Positions 49,001-63,000 of a stretch of DNA of 64,000 nucleotides are shown one piece after another. The notes under the pieces are model-generated. The model was not told the origin of the DNA. It searched no databases and worked only from the letters and a program-made list of their open reading frames with translations. The position numbers were made by a program, and so were the translations under genes. Within the stretch, counting starts at the first letter, position 1. The number at the start of each line of letters is the position of its first letter. This DNA comes from Camarhynchus parvulus (taxonomy: Eukaryota; Chordata; Aves; Passeriformes; Thraupidae): contig NC_044573.1 in the NCBI RefSeq assembly GCF_901933205.1, forward strand, positions 53,253,493 through 53,317,492, written 5' to 3'.

Positions 49001-52000
49001 CTTTGCTAAGATGGCAATGCCAGTCACCCAGCACTCCAGTTGGTCAGTCCTCTAATTTCTTTCCAGCTATACTGCTGACAAATTGTTTCAGGCTGACTGA
49101 GAACAAATTAAAAAAAAATTACTGCGGGTAAAAAACCTATAGAAATGGCCCATTTGTAATGGTATGGGGAAATCCTAATAGCACTTGGTAGGTGGCCTGA
49201 TTCAAAATGAATAGGTATTAATGGAGATGTTTCATACAATTTCAGTGGGCTTTGGCTCTGTGTTCCTAGTTGCACGCCAGACAGAAATAGATTTCTTTAG
49301 GGATACTTATTAAAATTCTAGAGGACGCATATAACCAGAAAAGATACTTCTGACTCACATAAGCAGCATGAAACTCTCTCAAATTCAGCTGAAAGTGTCA
49401 AAAACAGGTGTCTTCATTCTTATCAAATATTGAAAAAGCATTTCTGAAATAAAGATATATATAGGTCTATACTCAACAATTTAACATAGAGCAATGAATC
49501 CTGGACTAAGACATCCAGACTAACTCAAGGACCACAGGTAATATTATAAAAGTTTGGACAAAAAATTTTATACACATTTCTTTATAGCTTGTACAAAATT
49601 TTTAGGTACTGGGTGGATGCTGCTGCCTTTGGCTCTTCAGTGTGTCTTTACAGAATAGAAAACAACATTAATGTGACGTTAAAAAAATACCAAATTGACA
49701 TTCTTTAATTTGCTGTGTAATAGAAAGTTCTTTTGATTTGAAGGGCTCCTTTTATTTCTTTTTATTTTAAATGCTGAAATATTCAGAAACTAACAAATGA
49801 CCAAATGACCGGCTCTGTCAGGAGCATATACATAGAAAAACTTACGTGTGACTCACATGCAGCAACAACAATGACTTAGTTACATTCTTTATCTGTGTAT
49901 AATTAAGTCTAATCAGTATTTTCAATAAAGGGCACAGTCTCTGGTGAGGCAGGGTTTGTATAAAGAAGCAATATTTTATATGAAATCATACTGTTTGGAA
50001 TTATGTGCACAGAATTAATGGACATACATTCTTGGTTGTGTACAGCTGGTGTATTTGGAGAAAACCAGATGGACTTCTGCGTTCAGACCCTTCATCGTGT
50101 TCTGTTCATCAGAATTAATTTGCAATTACAGCCTGGAGGATGACCAAGATTATACAACTCTGTTGCATTATATGGTATACTGGTCATATCCTTCTCTGAG
50201 GACCGCATGAGGTGAGTCAGCTACGCTGCCACTTGTAGCTTCCTTAGTTTTACTAGTGGCAGCAGGTAGGTTTTCTTCACAGAATAATGTTGATAGTGAA
50301 CATCAGCCCTGGTCTCCACAAACCAAGAGCTGACACTGAGAGCAATGTAAGCCAAATGGCCATCCCATGACGGTGCAGCTGGGTAGCTGTTCTTGCTGGC
50401 CAGGAGCTTACAGATGAATGTGAGGTAAAACTGGACAGTGCATAAGGATCAACCAGAAATGAGGGTGAAGACTTAAGTAACTTTACTATCTTGAAAAATG
50501 AACCCCAACTTTGCTATGCTTGTCTAGATTTTATTTGTGCTTTATGATCTCATACCAGCAACAACAAAACTTCCATTTTCTTTTATATCCTTTTTTTTTC
50601 TTTTACCATGTCTTGTGAGAAAGAGTTATTGAAATGAGTTTTGGGGCTGATGAATACCCTGGAGGTGCTTTGGCCCATTGCTTTCTTCTAGACCATTTGC
50701 CTTTAACTCTCACTTGAGCTTCTGTTCAACGAAGTTAATAGCTGCAAATACTTCAGGGATGGTTTGTTAAATCATGTCCAAGAAAATAAATATAATGAAT
50801 GAACAATCTCAGGAGAAAGCCCTGACATTAAAAAAAAAAAGTAAATGAGTCTCAAAAGTGTCAAGCCACAGAATAGACAAAGTACATTAGCAAAGAATGA
50901 GATATGTTTTGCAGCAATTAGAGGAGGAGATCAACTCTTCTCCAGGGGAACACACCTGAGTTCTTGAAAACTCAATCAAAAGCTGGTTGTGTACAGCATC
51001 CTGGCATCTAACAGGTCAGACCTGAACATTGTCTGCTTGTAACTTCCCTCCCACTCTCCCAGCATTTCAATGTGCTTCATCTGCTACTGCATCAATGGAC
51101 TTTGATATGAGGAAACTGGAGTATAACTTTGAACTCCATTGAACCCAATTACATCTGGTCATTTCCGATAGCTGTGGTGGTGCAACTCTGAACTAGGAGG
51201 CAGAGAGTTCATGACAGATTCAAGCGCTGCAGCTGGAACAGCAAATTCATCTGGTGCTGTAGTATTGCAGGTTTTGTCTCCAGGAAAGAAATGGCAATCT
51301 GAACTAAGTGCTGCCCTAATTAAAAGGAAGGTATTTTTGCAACTAGTTCTTGGTATGTGCTGGGATTAATGCCTTTTAGATACCATGGCACAAGTGGTGA
51401 GTTTAATCTCTGTGTCCTATTGGAAGTGTGTAGGGCATTTAAGCCACTTACTGATATGGGCAGAATTCAGCTTTTCCCCCACTACCAATACAGAGCATAA
51501 CTCTTGTCTTTGGCAATGGCCCTTGCCCTTTAATGCTTGAGAGAGGATAAGCATAGCAGGGATCTTAATTTCCTAGAGATGCAGGGAATACCGCATCAAA
51601 ATGGCATTAGAAAGCAGACTTAGTTTTGCCCAGGGCTTGTGTAATTAAAACCTAGTCTGGAGACAAGGTACTACTACACATAGTGATAAAGACACCCTTG
51701 GGCAGAGGACTACTGAAGTCCTATGCATTGCTAAAGTCCTATTAAAGCCTTTTCTGCTTGGCTTTATTAAAATCAATTTTAGTTCTCGGTCCTGAAAATG
51801 CACCTGTGAAATGTTTCCATAGGCCTTCTCTAGTATTGATAGCTTTCAAATGCTTATTGCACATTCTGTTCTCACAAAGACAGTGAACCAATCTTGATCT
51901 CCACTGCATTAAGCAAGTGCAGCTTCTACTTGGTTCTCATACATGCTAGTGATTTCCCTCAAAAAAAGAGGACCAAGAAAACCTGCCTTTCCAGTTCTTT

Positions 52001-52830
52001 CTTGGGTGGAAAGAACAAGAAACTGCAGATCGTGCACATGCACGCACATGCACAGTCCTTTTTCTCCATTAAAAAAGTAACTCATGGCAATTTCTAGTCC
52101 TTCCAGTCCAAAATATATTTTAGTTACAAGTAAAGCTTTGCATTGGATACAGAAGAGATCTGAGATCTGCTCTTGTTATATGGTCACATAACTAGAGTTT
52201 GGCATTACCCAAATCTCTGGTAAACTTATATTTTTCTTGTGCTTACTATAACTACTGTCTAAGAGGTTTAGGCACTTTTTATTTCCCCCTTTCAATTGTT
52301 AGAATTTTTTCACTCTTTCTAAATATAATTTTAAATGAAGGAAAAATATTCTTGGGATGGACTCTGACCAATGCCCACTGGAATTTAAACCAACTGAATC
52401 ATTCTATTATATGGATTGCAGTTCTGATTATTCCTTGTACTCCGTATGAAAAGCTGCCACTAAACAATAGTGAAAAATGAACTTTCCCATGTTAAAACCA
52501 TGCTGAAAAAGAATCTGTGGTAAGAATAGAGAAATTACCAGGTTTCTAATCACTCTTTTGATCTTGAAAAGATCATTTTTAGGTAGTCAGACTGAAAGTG
52601 GGAAGGAACTGATTTAAAAGGAAAGTTATGACAAAATGCTCCAAATTTTTAAGCTGTAAAACTAAGCCAAGTCCATGGTTATTATTAGCTGAGAAAAAAT
52701 TATTGGAAAATAATTGTAACAGAATAAAGACAAAATAGTTCTGCCCTAAAAAATCTCAATATGCAGAAGAAAACTGCACCCAAGTCGTAGTAATAGTCAT
52801 AAGGGCTCTGTCTGAGGACTCAATCTTGCC
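46015..52830. other. Noncoding stretch
   Basis: No gene is recognised. The longest frame of the window (192 codons, minus, 47232-47810) lies here, has one hydrophobic stretch and no known domain, and is near chance length. A 15-bp tandem pair lies at 46764-46793. The rest is AT-rich. Confidence 0.5.
46764..46793 (+). repeat. 15-bp tandem duplication
   Basis: TGAGGAGTCTGGAGG occurs twice in exact tandem. Confidence 0.9.
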
Positions 52831-52835
52831 TGGCA

Positions 52836-52841
52836 TTTAAT
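52836..52841 (-). terminator. ATTAAA polyadenylation-type signal
   Basis: The minus strand reads ATTAAA about 110 bp downstream of the stop of the exon candidate at 52952-53143. Such hexamers are frequent by chance in AT-rich DNA, so its weight depends on that exon. Confidence 0.2.
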
Positions 52842-52951
52842 AAAACGTGAAAGATACTGATTTTTTAAAATTATAAATAGCATTTGAGACAGAGAAAGTA
52901 GCAAGCAGAAAACAAAACCCAAAAAGTCCTATTGTCTTACCTCCAGAATTG

Positions 52952-53143
52952 CTAGTAAAAATCATCTGTGTGCTCTTCAGGTGCTAAAGGATGATTTTTC
53001 TGCCTTGATATAATTTCACTAAAAATTAGTTCTGTTATTTCTAATAACTCTCTTACATCTTGCTCTTTTAAAGGCATTTCATGTACAAACAATTTGTGGT
53101 ATTCATCTAAGAAAAGCATACAGTGTCCAGAAGCAGAAGTCAA
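52952..53143 (-). CDS. Candidate terminal coding exon, unknown protein
   Basis: This minus-strand frame of 63 codons is the most protein-like short frame in the window. It begins immediately after a plausible splice acceptor (CATATTGCTTGTAG at 53144 and above) and includes MLFLDEYHKLFVHEMPLKEQ. It continues through a Leu/Glu-rich, probably helical stretch (RELLEITELIFSEIISRQ) and ends HTDDFY with a TAG stop at 52952-52954. A strong donor (GGAG/GTAAGAC) lies 11 nt past the stop and an ATTAAA poly(A)-type signal lies at 52836-52841, so it could be the last or second-last exon of a minus-strand gene. I found no companion exons upstream (53.2-64 kb) and recognise no family. A chance frame remains possible. 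Confidence 0.3.
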   Translation of the reverse strand: MTSASGHCMLFLDEYHKLFVHEMPLKEQDVRELLEITELIFSEIISRQKNHPLAPEEHTDDFY

Positions 53144-54420
53144 CTACAAGCAATATGAAATTGAGCTTTGTCTTCCATATCTCTCAGGCTGTGTACATAT
53201 TTAAAGATTCCCAAGACCAAAACTCTGTTTTTACCTGAAGAAATGTCTTTAGCAATACTACAAAGATCTGGTGAATGTTGAAGATGGGAAGGTATTTTAT
53301 ATATTCTCTATGTCTTCTGATATAAGGAAGGTAATTTAATTGCTTTAATCAAAGAAAAAATGCAGTCCTCAACTGAGTATTAATAACCTCAACCTCAGCA
53401 GAAAGACAGTTGGTCATGTAAAGTGGGATTTCTTTTGGATCATAGACAAACCTCACTCCAAAGTAATGTCAGATGCTGAATTTTTCTCTCTGTAGTGATA
53501 ACGTTCAGTGTAGCAAGAGATTAAATTCCAGGAAGGAGGAAACAGATCTGGTTGGGTTTTTTTGGCATTTTATGCTCAAGCTGTAGATGGTTATTAATAT
53601 TCAGGAATATTCTGAAAGGAAATGGAATTTTTCTATTTTTTTAATATATAGGACCACCCTTAGTTATTTGAGTACATTATTCTTCTATTGCCCTTTGGGT
53701 CTGGAGGACATATATGTAGTCCTGTAGAAGTCCACCTAGTCACAGAATGCTATAGAGCATGACATTTTCTCATTAAGATCATCTGTGATTTTTTTCATGT
53801 CTGTTTCTTCTGTCCAGTTGATAAAACCAATTACAACTCGTTCAATTTTCCTCTATTATAGTTAGAGTTGGCACAGTGAGAGGACAAAACTCCCACAGGG
53901 TACAAATGCTCTGAAATCAGCATGTTAAGGGTATCATTTCAGAATGGAGAGGACCAAGAATTCCCACTGAGAACAATGGAAAATAATGCTTGCTTGTTTA
54001 ATTGTCTTCTCTGATGCCTGAACAGGCTGCGAAGTCCCAAGGACTTATGAAAACATAAGCTTCAGGTTCTAGCTTGGGAGCATGTGTTGTGAGGCATCTT
54101 GTTTCCTGCCATATGGTCATGTGAGAAGGTCTTTTAATTTCTCTTCTAAAATCAAGATCTATCACCAGCTTCACTAATCTCACTTCTTTCTTCTCAGCCT
54201 GTATCTATATTCACAAAATCTGTATCTTTTGTTTGCAATAAGTAAAAAAGAAAAATATTGTGGTAGGTCTTCTTTGGGTAATTACTGACAATAGAAATAT
54301 AACAATTCTGTTACAAAACTGACAGGTTTTCTCAGTGAGTTGTCCTAATCACTTGACAATGATAAGTCAAGGGAGTGCTATGATCTTGCTTCTTTTAAAC
54401 AAACTGCTATTTCTCCTTGG

Positions 54421-54440
54421 TTTTTTTTTTTTTTTTTTTT
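54421..54440 (+). repeat. Poly(T) run of 20
   Basis: Twenty consecutive T follow CTCCTTGG. There is no retroposon body or target duplication around it that I can see, so a simple homopolymer is the cautious call. Confidence 0.85.
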
Positions 54441-54539
54441 ATTCTAAAAAGGGGTTGCTTCTGGATAAGGCAGCTGATGCCCCTCTGTTGGGAGCTGTGT
54501 TTCTTACTGGACACTTGAGCTTCAGCATGTGGTCATGAG

Positions 54540-54557
54540 TTGGTGGTGGTGGTGGTG
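54540..54557 (+). repeat. (TGG)n run
   Basis: Five TGG units occur in tandem. Confidence 0.8.
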
Positions 54558-57500
54558 ATTCCCTTCTTGAGGCACCTCTCATGCTCTTCAGTGGCCTTTT
54601 TCTTAGAGGCAGAGCAGTTTCACAGCTGACTTCAGGTGTGCTCTTTGAATGCCACTTTTCCAACTGCTCTGTCGTTCAAATTAATTCATCCATCCCTGAC
54701 ACTTGCGCGAAAACACTCCAGAAATGTATTATTTAAAGCCTGCCTTCCTTGTTGTTTCAGAAATAAAGGTGTAAACTTTCTTTAGAGGCCTGAGAAAAGA
54801 AATATTTACTTTGTTCTTGTAGGAAGAAGTGAAAGGCCAGGCTTTGAGCTGCATGCATAACCCCAGAGGGCCCTTATGGCGGGAGAAGTGCGAATTACTG
54901 GAGAAGATATTGTTGTCTTCTTCACTGCACTGAGGATGCTGAAGCCACCAAGGAGTGTTGAGCTGACACCTTGCCTCTACTGTCACCAGAGGGATGCTGT
55001 GATGTTACTGGAGCAATCAGCATGTCCTGCATCACACCTTCACCTGGGCCAGGGAGGTGGGAACTGCTCTAAAAGGTTCTAAAGGTCTCTTATAGATTTA
55101 TGATGCTTCCATGCTTTCTGTTATTGCCTGTTTGACCAGTTGCTCAAGGTAGAAAGCAAAACAAGGAGTCTAAAATGAGCACTGTATGATAAATATATTT
55201 TGAAGGGCCTTGTGAAGGGCTGGAGTCTGGAGACTTAGCATAAAGAGTGTGAGGAGGGCTGGCTGGATCTTACTGGTATTTTCATGAAATGTGCTTTTTC
55301 ATTTTCTTATAAATGCTTTGTTGGGGGTGCCCATTTGTAGGAAGGTGTGAAGAAAAGCACTTTTTAGGGTCACAACTCCTTGTCTCTTGGGTATAAAATT
55401 CTCCAGTTTTCTAAGCCAGAACTGGGGGTCTTCTTCTGCAAGTCAACAATTTTGCAAAATATAAGCTTGTGAAGGCTCTCAATAGATGGGCTTTTCACCC
55501 TGTTGCAGGATAAAAACAAGTTTTAAAGCTTATGAACTGGAATTGCTGGTCTCCAGGTAGCAGTACACGGTGAGCATTTCCTTTACAAAAAAATCAGATA
55601 AATACTCCAGAATATTGCAATAGCAATCCCAAGTAGAGCTGTAAAACCAATGTACAGAGGATGTGTTGGAGCAGAATAGTGACAAACTGCCACAGTTTCA
55701 GGGAAGCATCTGTGTGTGTGGTGGTGTGGAGAACAGAAGCAGTTGGTGTGTCACAGACAAGAAGTACCTCTCATTGGAGCACGTCTCTGTAAAGCAATAG
55801 AAAAGAGCTGAGCTTTTTGAAGCATGGTATGTAAGAACATCTGCCCTTCAAAATGACAGTAATGCATCAGGTAAATGGAGGCAAGCTAGAGCTTCCTGCT
55901 GCATCTGACATAATTAAAGGTGATGAAAAAGTACTGCTGTTGTAATGGGGGGATATGGTTTACTACATCTGTCACAAAGAATGCCATTGTAAGAAGAGCG
56001 GAAACAGGAATAAATATGCACCAGATTTGTACCAGCAATAGAATTTCCCACTACAATTTCTCCAGCTTTCATCAGAGGTGCTTGGTAGCCTCTCTGCAAA
56101 ATGACTGTTATCTCTGGACATGGTTGAAGTGGTATGCTACAATTCCATGGGCTCTGTCAGGTTACATCTTGTTGCAAGGGACAAATCCTGTGCAATGGCT
56201 TAGCCCTCCAACTTCTGTTCTTAGATTAAATCTTTGAGTAACTCTCCAGACAGTATGAGAATTGACAGCCTTAGATCAGTTCAGGAGACAAGGGTCTTGT
56301 AGTATTAGCTCCCCACTCTGTGCTCAGTAGTCTCCTTCTCAAACCCTATAATAAAATAATTTAAATAAAACGAGACTGGTATCAAAATCTTAAATGGAAT
56401 ATGCAAAATGAGAATAATAAAATAGGAGTGACTCAAGTAATAGAGTTTCATGAGGAGACTGTGAAACACAAAACAACAACAAACAGCAAACAAATAAACA
56501 AAAAATTCAGGCTGGGCAAATGACTGCACCAATTTCAATTTAGATAGAATAAATGCATTAAGGCCAGCAAGAAACCATTTAAATATTCAAGCTGAATAAG
56601 AACCAAAGCATGCACCAGAGTTTTGATTGCCTCAATCATTAGCCAAGAACGGATGTTAAAGATGTTCAATAAAGGGAATATACAGGTCTTTACAACACAG
56701 TTAATATGGAATGAAATGGCAAATCAGAGTGAAAGGTCACACCCAATTGCTATGCTGTGGCCAAAGAAATATGATGTGGTGTTATTCAGGAAGAAGAAAG
56801 AAAAAGAAATAAATGGAAAGGAGGGAATTTAAGAAACAGGGCCTATATAAATCTTTTGCCTTATCGACATAAGTAGAAATAAAAATTAGCATCCACTGGG
56901 AGATGTCACTGAAGCAATGCAAAGCATGAGGAAAAACATCCTTGAAAGAATAAAGGGGCAGCACCCACTGGACATTTTAATGTAAAATGTAGCAGATTTT
57001 ACTACAAACATAGACTCCCAGCCAGCTCCTGGGTGAAATGTTTGACCCAGTGCCATGGCTGACATGTCATGGGACAAGCAAACCATGGCACCTTCTCTGT
57101 CCAGAAGGGAAGGACTTGATAATACCTACTCAAAGCCTACAGTGAATCAGCTTCACTGTTGGCAGCTTTTGTATCCTTCTCAAGCTGAAAACCTCCTAAA
57201 ATGGCTTTCTGAGTGGTCCCTGGTCCTCCCCACTTCACCAAACTTTAGTCATGGTTAAGCCTGTGATGTCCTTCAGACTTCCTTGAGAATTATTGGGTCT
57301 GTCTTGGTGCACGACGAGTGCCATGAAGAACTGTGGTGTATCAGAGCTTGAGCAATGGCAGGAGCAACTCATTGGTGCAAACAGAGAGGATCCTGGATGA
57401 AGCTTACTGTTAAGTGGGTAGGAGTCTCACAAGAACTGTTGGCTCTGTGCCATGGAGAGGGAGCTTCCAGCCAGCAGGTCTTGGATGGTGAGGTCTCTAG

Positions 57501-57878
57501 GTAGGGTGGAAAACTGGGAATTCCTGAAGGAGAATAACAGTATTTGCTGATGCTATCATTTTTGTTGCATTTAGGAAAATGAGTCTTCAGGTGAAATTTT
57601 CCCTCTGTTTTTGGAGGGGGATAAATAAATAAGATTTTTAAAGGTTATACCAAGACTACAGTTGACGTACACTGCTGATTTCTTATGCAAATAGAAACAA
57701 CTCTGCAAGGCTTTGAAATTTTGGCTAATCATTCAGCCAAAATTGCTACTCTATATTAATAATAAAGACACCTATTGATGATTATGTTCTGGATTCACTA
57801 ATCCAATCACAAATGCTTTTGCTCTGTAGTTTCTTTGTACTCATATTTATTTTTTTAAATATAAAAATAATTGGAAAA

Positions 57879-57895
57879 CTAAATAAATAAATAGA
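57879..57895 (+). repeat. (AAAT)n run
   Basis: A short AAAT/ATAA tandem lies in an AT-rich stretch. Confidence 0.65.
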
Positions 57896-59559
57896 TTACA
57901 GGAAGAGAGAGGAATTCCATTACTATGCAAGTTCTTCCCCTTTCAGCATTTGCATCATAATCATTTAATAGCAGAATATAATTAAGGCAACTAGGAAAAG
58001 TGTATGGCTTTCTGTTATGTGATATCATCCTTATTTGCCAATACTGTGAGTGCACAAATGACCCACAAAGATTTCACTTGAAAATACAGATTGGACACTG
58101 CTGCAGGGGTTACATCAGAACCTTTTGTGAATAGAAATGCATGTCTTAGAACTGTTCCAGGCTGTTTTTCTCCTCAAGAGAAAGATTAACTGAGATTGGC
58201 TATTTTATTTTTTATTTTCCCTAGTAATTTTATAGACAGGATAATTTGTAATCCAGTTTTCTGGAAAGAACTAGTTCATGCTCAGCAATTTAAAAGTTTC
58301 CTGCTCCTTTTCCTTCCAAAACTGCTGTGCTGCTATCTGCACACAGCCCTCTGCTCTCACCTCTCCGTGTGCTGCCTTCTCTTCTCAGGGTCTTCTGGGT
58401 TGCAGCTGCTATAGCCTTATGGATACCTTCTCCTGATCCTTTAAACTCAGTAGAGAAGTTATCACTTGATAAAAAAAAAGCTGGCCAGAAGATGTGTTGT
58501 TCCAACTCTTATTAATCAGATACAAAGGACATCTGCCAGGTAATTGAGGATATGATAGTAGTGATCTGGAAACACCAGAAATGCGTAATTTCTGCTGTGT
58601 CTGCCCCACCTCATTATCTCCTCCCATCTCCCTTCCAGACTATCACCTATACATCTGCCATGTCCCTGCTGTCCTTGTGTTACCACACATCTCCATTCTC
58701 CCTTCCATTGCTTTGAGTTTATGCTATTCAAGACACATCAGGAGATCTTCTGGTCTTTTCTAGATTAGGGACAGACCAGACATGCTGCAGATGTAGAAAA
58801 GTGAAGATTGCTACAGCATTGCAGTAGGGTTGTTCCAACAGCCTTCCAAAAGGGTTGTTCATACACATGGAACTTTAGGACTGTCATTTTCCTTTTCCTT
58901 ATTTCCTCTTTTTTTGGGGGCTTTTTTTTTCTTCTTCTGCTGAAACCCTTTTTCAGAGGGATACTATTTTGCAAAAGCTTTAGTCTGATGAGCTGTATTT
59001 TTCAGCTGGGCAAATTTCTGCTATATTCATGTGACGAGATTATTTATAAGATCTTTAACAAGTACTATTCATTTCACAGATTATGACTGCAGCCTCCACA
59101 CAATGGATAGTGTTGGCAGGGGAAATATAATTCAGTCAGAAGGCTCAAGAAATAATCTGTCATACGTACAAGGAAAAAATCAGTAAGGATGTTTCTGGAA
59201 GACTAAAGTTTACGGTTTTGTGTGCATATGATATGGAGTGTTGCTGGTAGCAGTGGTGAAAATGAGGTTGGACAAAAGCAAAAAATGCTCAGCTTTTTTC
59301 ACTTTGCTTTTGTGACAGTCTTTTTAACAGTGTGGGACTTCACTTTTTAGCAAAGAAGTTTATGGTTTTGTGGGAAGTTATTTCATATAGGCAATAGTTT
59401 AGTCATACAAATATTGGGTTGCCAAAGGACTTGGATTCTAGCAGTCTCCCCTTTTCTCATGCCTGTAAGGAAAGATGTGCCCTGCATAATCAAAGGATGA
59501 TTTTCAATGTCCTGCAAAGCCATCCCGCAACCTCTAGCATTGTTTAAAGATGAATACAG

Positions 59560-60010
59560 CTGGTGAAACAAAAGCATGTTGTTTGCCCTCTGCTGCTCTG
59601 GAAAGCAGCCCTGGTTCATGTTCTTGTCTTTAGGGACCACAGCCTCCTTGTGACTCTGCTTCAGTCCTCTGCAGTGCAGTGGCATCAGTCTTCATACTTT
59701 CCATCCTCACTCACTGCTGCCATTCCTGGGAAACACTTGGGTCACTGCTGGGCTTGCTGCTCTTCCTGCTGTGAGGCAGAGCAGAGGCAGGGGTGCAGCA
59801 GGGGCACTGCATGGGTCAGAGGTTTCTACCAGTCCCTGCTGAGCTCTCAGGGGAGCTTGCAATTGTCCAGATGCTTGTGGGCAAAGGAGGAAGCAAGGAA
59901 AGCATGCGGGATTGAAGCGGTGCCTCTGCACATCCCACAGCTCCCAGGCTTTCCAGCTCCTGCCCACTGCAGGGCACTGGACAGTGCAGACAAGATGTTT
60001 TCTCCTCAGA
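59560..60010. other. GC-richer pocket with overlapping open frames
   Basis: This stretch is richer in GC than its surroundings and CpG-poor. A 171-codon plus frame (59563-60078) and 86- and 66-codon minus frames overlap in it. The plus frame is rich in Cys, Trp, Ser and Leu without any recognisable domain. Long open frames are expected where TA content drops, so I do not call a gene. An unrecognised old transposon is possible. Confidence 0.4.
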
Positions 60011-60084
60011 TAGCATGTGCAGAGATCAATGACAGTAGCTTAATGCTTGTTATTTTTGCCTATAACTGGTATGGGTAATATTCA

Positions 60085-63000
60085 AAAGGAAAACGTGACT
60101 CATAACTTCTGGTTGCTTTCACTCACTCTCTTTTTTAGGGTACACATATTTATGTGCCAGTTGCATCAATTAAATAGCAACCAATCCAAATACATTTACA
60201 GTCTGCCTTTAAAATGCAATTCCATATTGTACTTTCCAATTAAGCATGAGCAGATTAAGGGGATGCATTGTTCTCTTGGGTTAACTCTACCATATTGTCA
60301 TTAGGTGGATACGCCCTCACGAATCCAAGTTTTCTTTCTGTGAAAGGAAAAGGAAGTGCATGGTCAAAAAGTAGGCCAATTTCAACCAAGCAGAATCAGC
60401 TGAGAGGAAAAAAGATGAGTCCCCTACCTCCCACTTTTTTATTTCTGTTGTTTAATTGTTTCTTCGATCCAGTGGTTTAGTGATTTTGCATCTATTTAAT
60501 TAACAGAGAAATGGATAGGGTGCACTGAAAAACAAGAAAGGAAGATCAGATAGACAAATGGTCTCTGTAAGTTCACAGTTCTTAAAACAGATGTTCACCT
60601 CTGCTGGCTATGGTATATCATTATCTCCAGGAACCCTGAAGAGAAAGCAAAATCCTTCATTACTTGTAGGAAAATTAGAACAGTCTTACAGAACTAAACA
60701 CCAACCCATTTCATCAGATCTCATCTCACTGCTGTTGTATTACTCACAAGTCAACAAGTGTGTGTGTCTGGGGAAACTGAGACTGCAGATAAACTAAAGT
60801 TGTCTGTGGAATGAGGGACTATGGAGATGTGGTGATGAGGTGGTGTCTAAAGCAGCAGCAACTAAATGGTGGGAGGCTGAGGAAATTCCTCTGTTATTTA
60901 TTTGGTGTAAAGGCAAGATATCAATTGTCTCTCAGACCTCTAACTTGCTTTTTGAACAGGGTCAGCTTATTATTGAAGTGGGGCTGCCTGACTATTACCT
61001 ATAGTTGCCTGAACCTGTGACTGAAAGGTTAGGGAGTGTGTGAAAAAGCACATTGCCTCTTGCTTTCTTTTTTCTATTTTCACTATACATTACAGACATA
61101 AATAGGTACAATATCAGTCCAGTGCTAGGAAGTCTTCATCTCTTCTGCCAGGAAAAAAATCAATAATTATGGAAATCTCTCTCTCCTGTCCTACGGAGAT
61201 AGAAAAGAAATAGATAGACAGGAGAAGTTTGCCCATGCAGTCAAATGCATATGCAAGTACACGCACAGACACACCTGTGCAGACTGGCCACTATCTCTGT
61301 GCCCTTGAATCTGGTTTTCCCCCTGTGGGTAAATAGTGCTAGGTTCTGCTGTGTGAGCAGTTGGGATGGCAACCATGAAAGAGCCCCTCGGAAAATGTAC
61401 CCCGAACACTTTGATTACTGCTGCCCCAGATTTAGTGTGCCTTGTGATTGTGCTTTATTGCTCTTGCTGTCTCCACTAACTTTTAATCACAGCTGAGTAT
61501 TTCCAATCTGACTGCCATTTCTGACTTCAAGTGTATTAAAGGAGTATTCAGACCCCCAGATAACAACATGTGGGGATTTGCTAGGCAGGAGGCACAAGAG
61601 AGACCCTCTCTGCTTCCCCTCTAGCTTTCACCCTTCACCCTTACATCAGAGCCCTGGTAGTGGAAAAGAAATGTTGAAATCAATATAAGAATAAATTGCC
61701 ACGTGGTCCTTATTGTGGAGGCAAGGTTTATACAGAAAATCCTTGTAATCAGAAAAGAAGGAAGATGAGATTAAACTGATTAAACTGAGAAAGTCAAAAA
61801 AGGACAACTTGAAAGATTAGCTTGAGGACGACTGAAAAGCATAATCCTCCATGCATGTTAAGTAGAACAGTCCCTCTCTGTTATCAGCCCCTTCATCTGG
61901 TGACCTTCTGTTGCATTAGCACAGAGCTACTTGATCCAAGGCAAATAGTGAAAATTGAAAAGCCAGAATGCCAGTGATTACAACAGGTATCAATATTACT
62001 GCAGTGATGGTTTGTTATCATTAGGGAGCTCCATCAGAGCTCATTCTGGAAGCAAAAGGAACAGAAAATCACAAGTCATTACACCTGTGACAGGCAATAG
62101 AAGAAAAGACCTTGTGTTACACTGGAAAAGCCTTTTTCATCTGCTTCAACCTCTAAAATTACAGCATCAGAACAGGAAAAGAGATGGGGGAAAGCAATTC
62201 AGGAGCTCACCTGTGTTTCTTTCCCTGGGAACAACTGAGCCTCAGTAGGTTGCACACAGCCAGTGTGTGGTACCCTTTTCTTCTGGAGTGAGAGGAAACA
62301 AAAGGCCTGTGTCAGTTTTACTGGGTCAATGACCTTTTCTTGCCCCACATCCCCACCTTTATAGCAAATCTGTTCCCCTGTGGTCCCAGGAGCAGCAGCA
62401 AGGCTGGTACCTCTGCAGCCTTACAGCTCCACATTGCAGGGCTGCATGTCTGAGCCTGGTGTGGTGCTGTTCAAGGGCAATGTCTTCCTTCTCCCTTCTG
62501 CTTCAGAGATGTAGGAAGGTCTGGAAGGAGAAAGGGTTGCTCTAGCCAAGGGTTGTTTAGCTCAGGTACATCACATATCCCATCTTAAGTTATAAAGGAA
62601 TATTTTTCCTGACTAGACTCACATTTTGTGCTTTGGAAATGTGCTTAGCGCCTCATTTTTAGAAGATGATTTCATTGTCTTTCCTTTTAAGTTGGCAGAG
62701 ACCACAAAAGCTAAAAAGTGGAGAGTGGTACAGGTTTGTGACTGTGTGACTGTGTGCTTCACCAGCTATATTTGCTATAATGCTTCGCATTTGTGCCTGA
62801 TTTGTCCTTTTCTCAGTTCCCCTTGCCCCACTTGCCCGCCCCCCCCCTTTCTGTCTTTTTATCCCACTATTGCCCAAAGATGTATTATACTCAGGCACTC
62901 TTTGTCAGAAGCCTGGAAGTCTACAGTGCTATTAATCTTTGTTGCAATGTTGCTGATGTAAGTGGAGAAGCATGACTCTGAATCATTTGAATGTTTTGAC

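Larger units (their letters stand above)
53150..59550. other. Noncoding stretch
   Basis: No gene is recognised. It holds a 20-base poly(T) run, a short (TGG)n and AT-rich simple sequence near 57840-57895. A weak resemblance to a reversed CR1 tail near 53740-53790 is not strong enough to call. Confidence 0.5.

Noticed and set aside
53740..53795. Faint similarity to a reversed CR1 tail (CACAGAATGC ... AAGATCATCTGTGA)
   Set aside because: There are too few matching bases and no following CR1 blocks.
54984..54997. CTCF-like CACCAGAGGGATG
   Set aside because: It misses the invariant GGC part of the core.
59563..60078. 171-codon plus frame in a GC-richer pocket
   Set aside because: Composition (many Cys, Trp, Ser) and overlapping antisense frames fit a chance opening where TA content is low. 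No domain is recognised.
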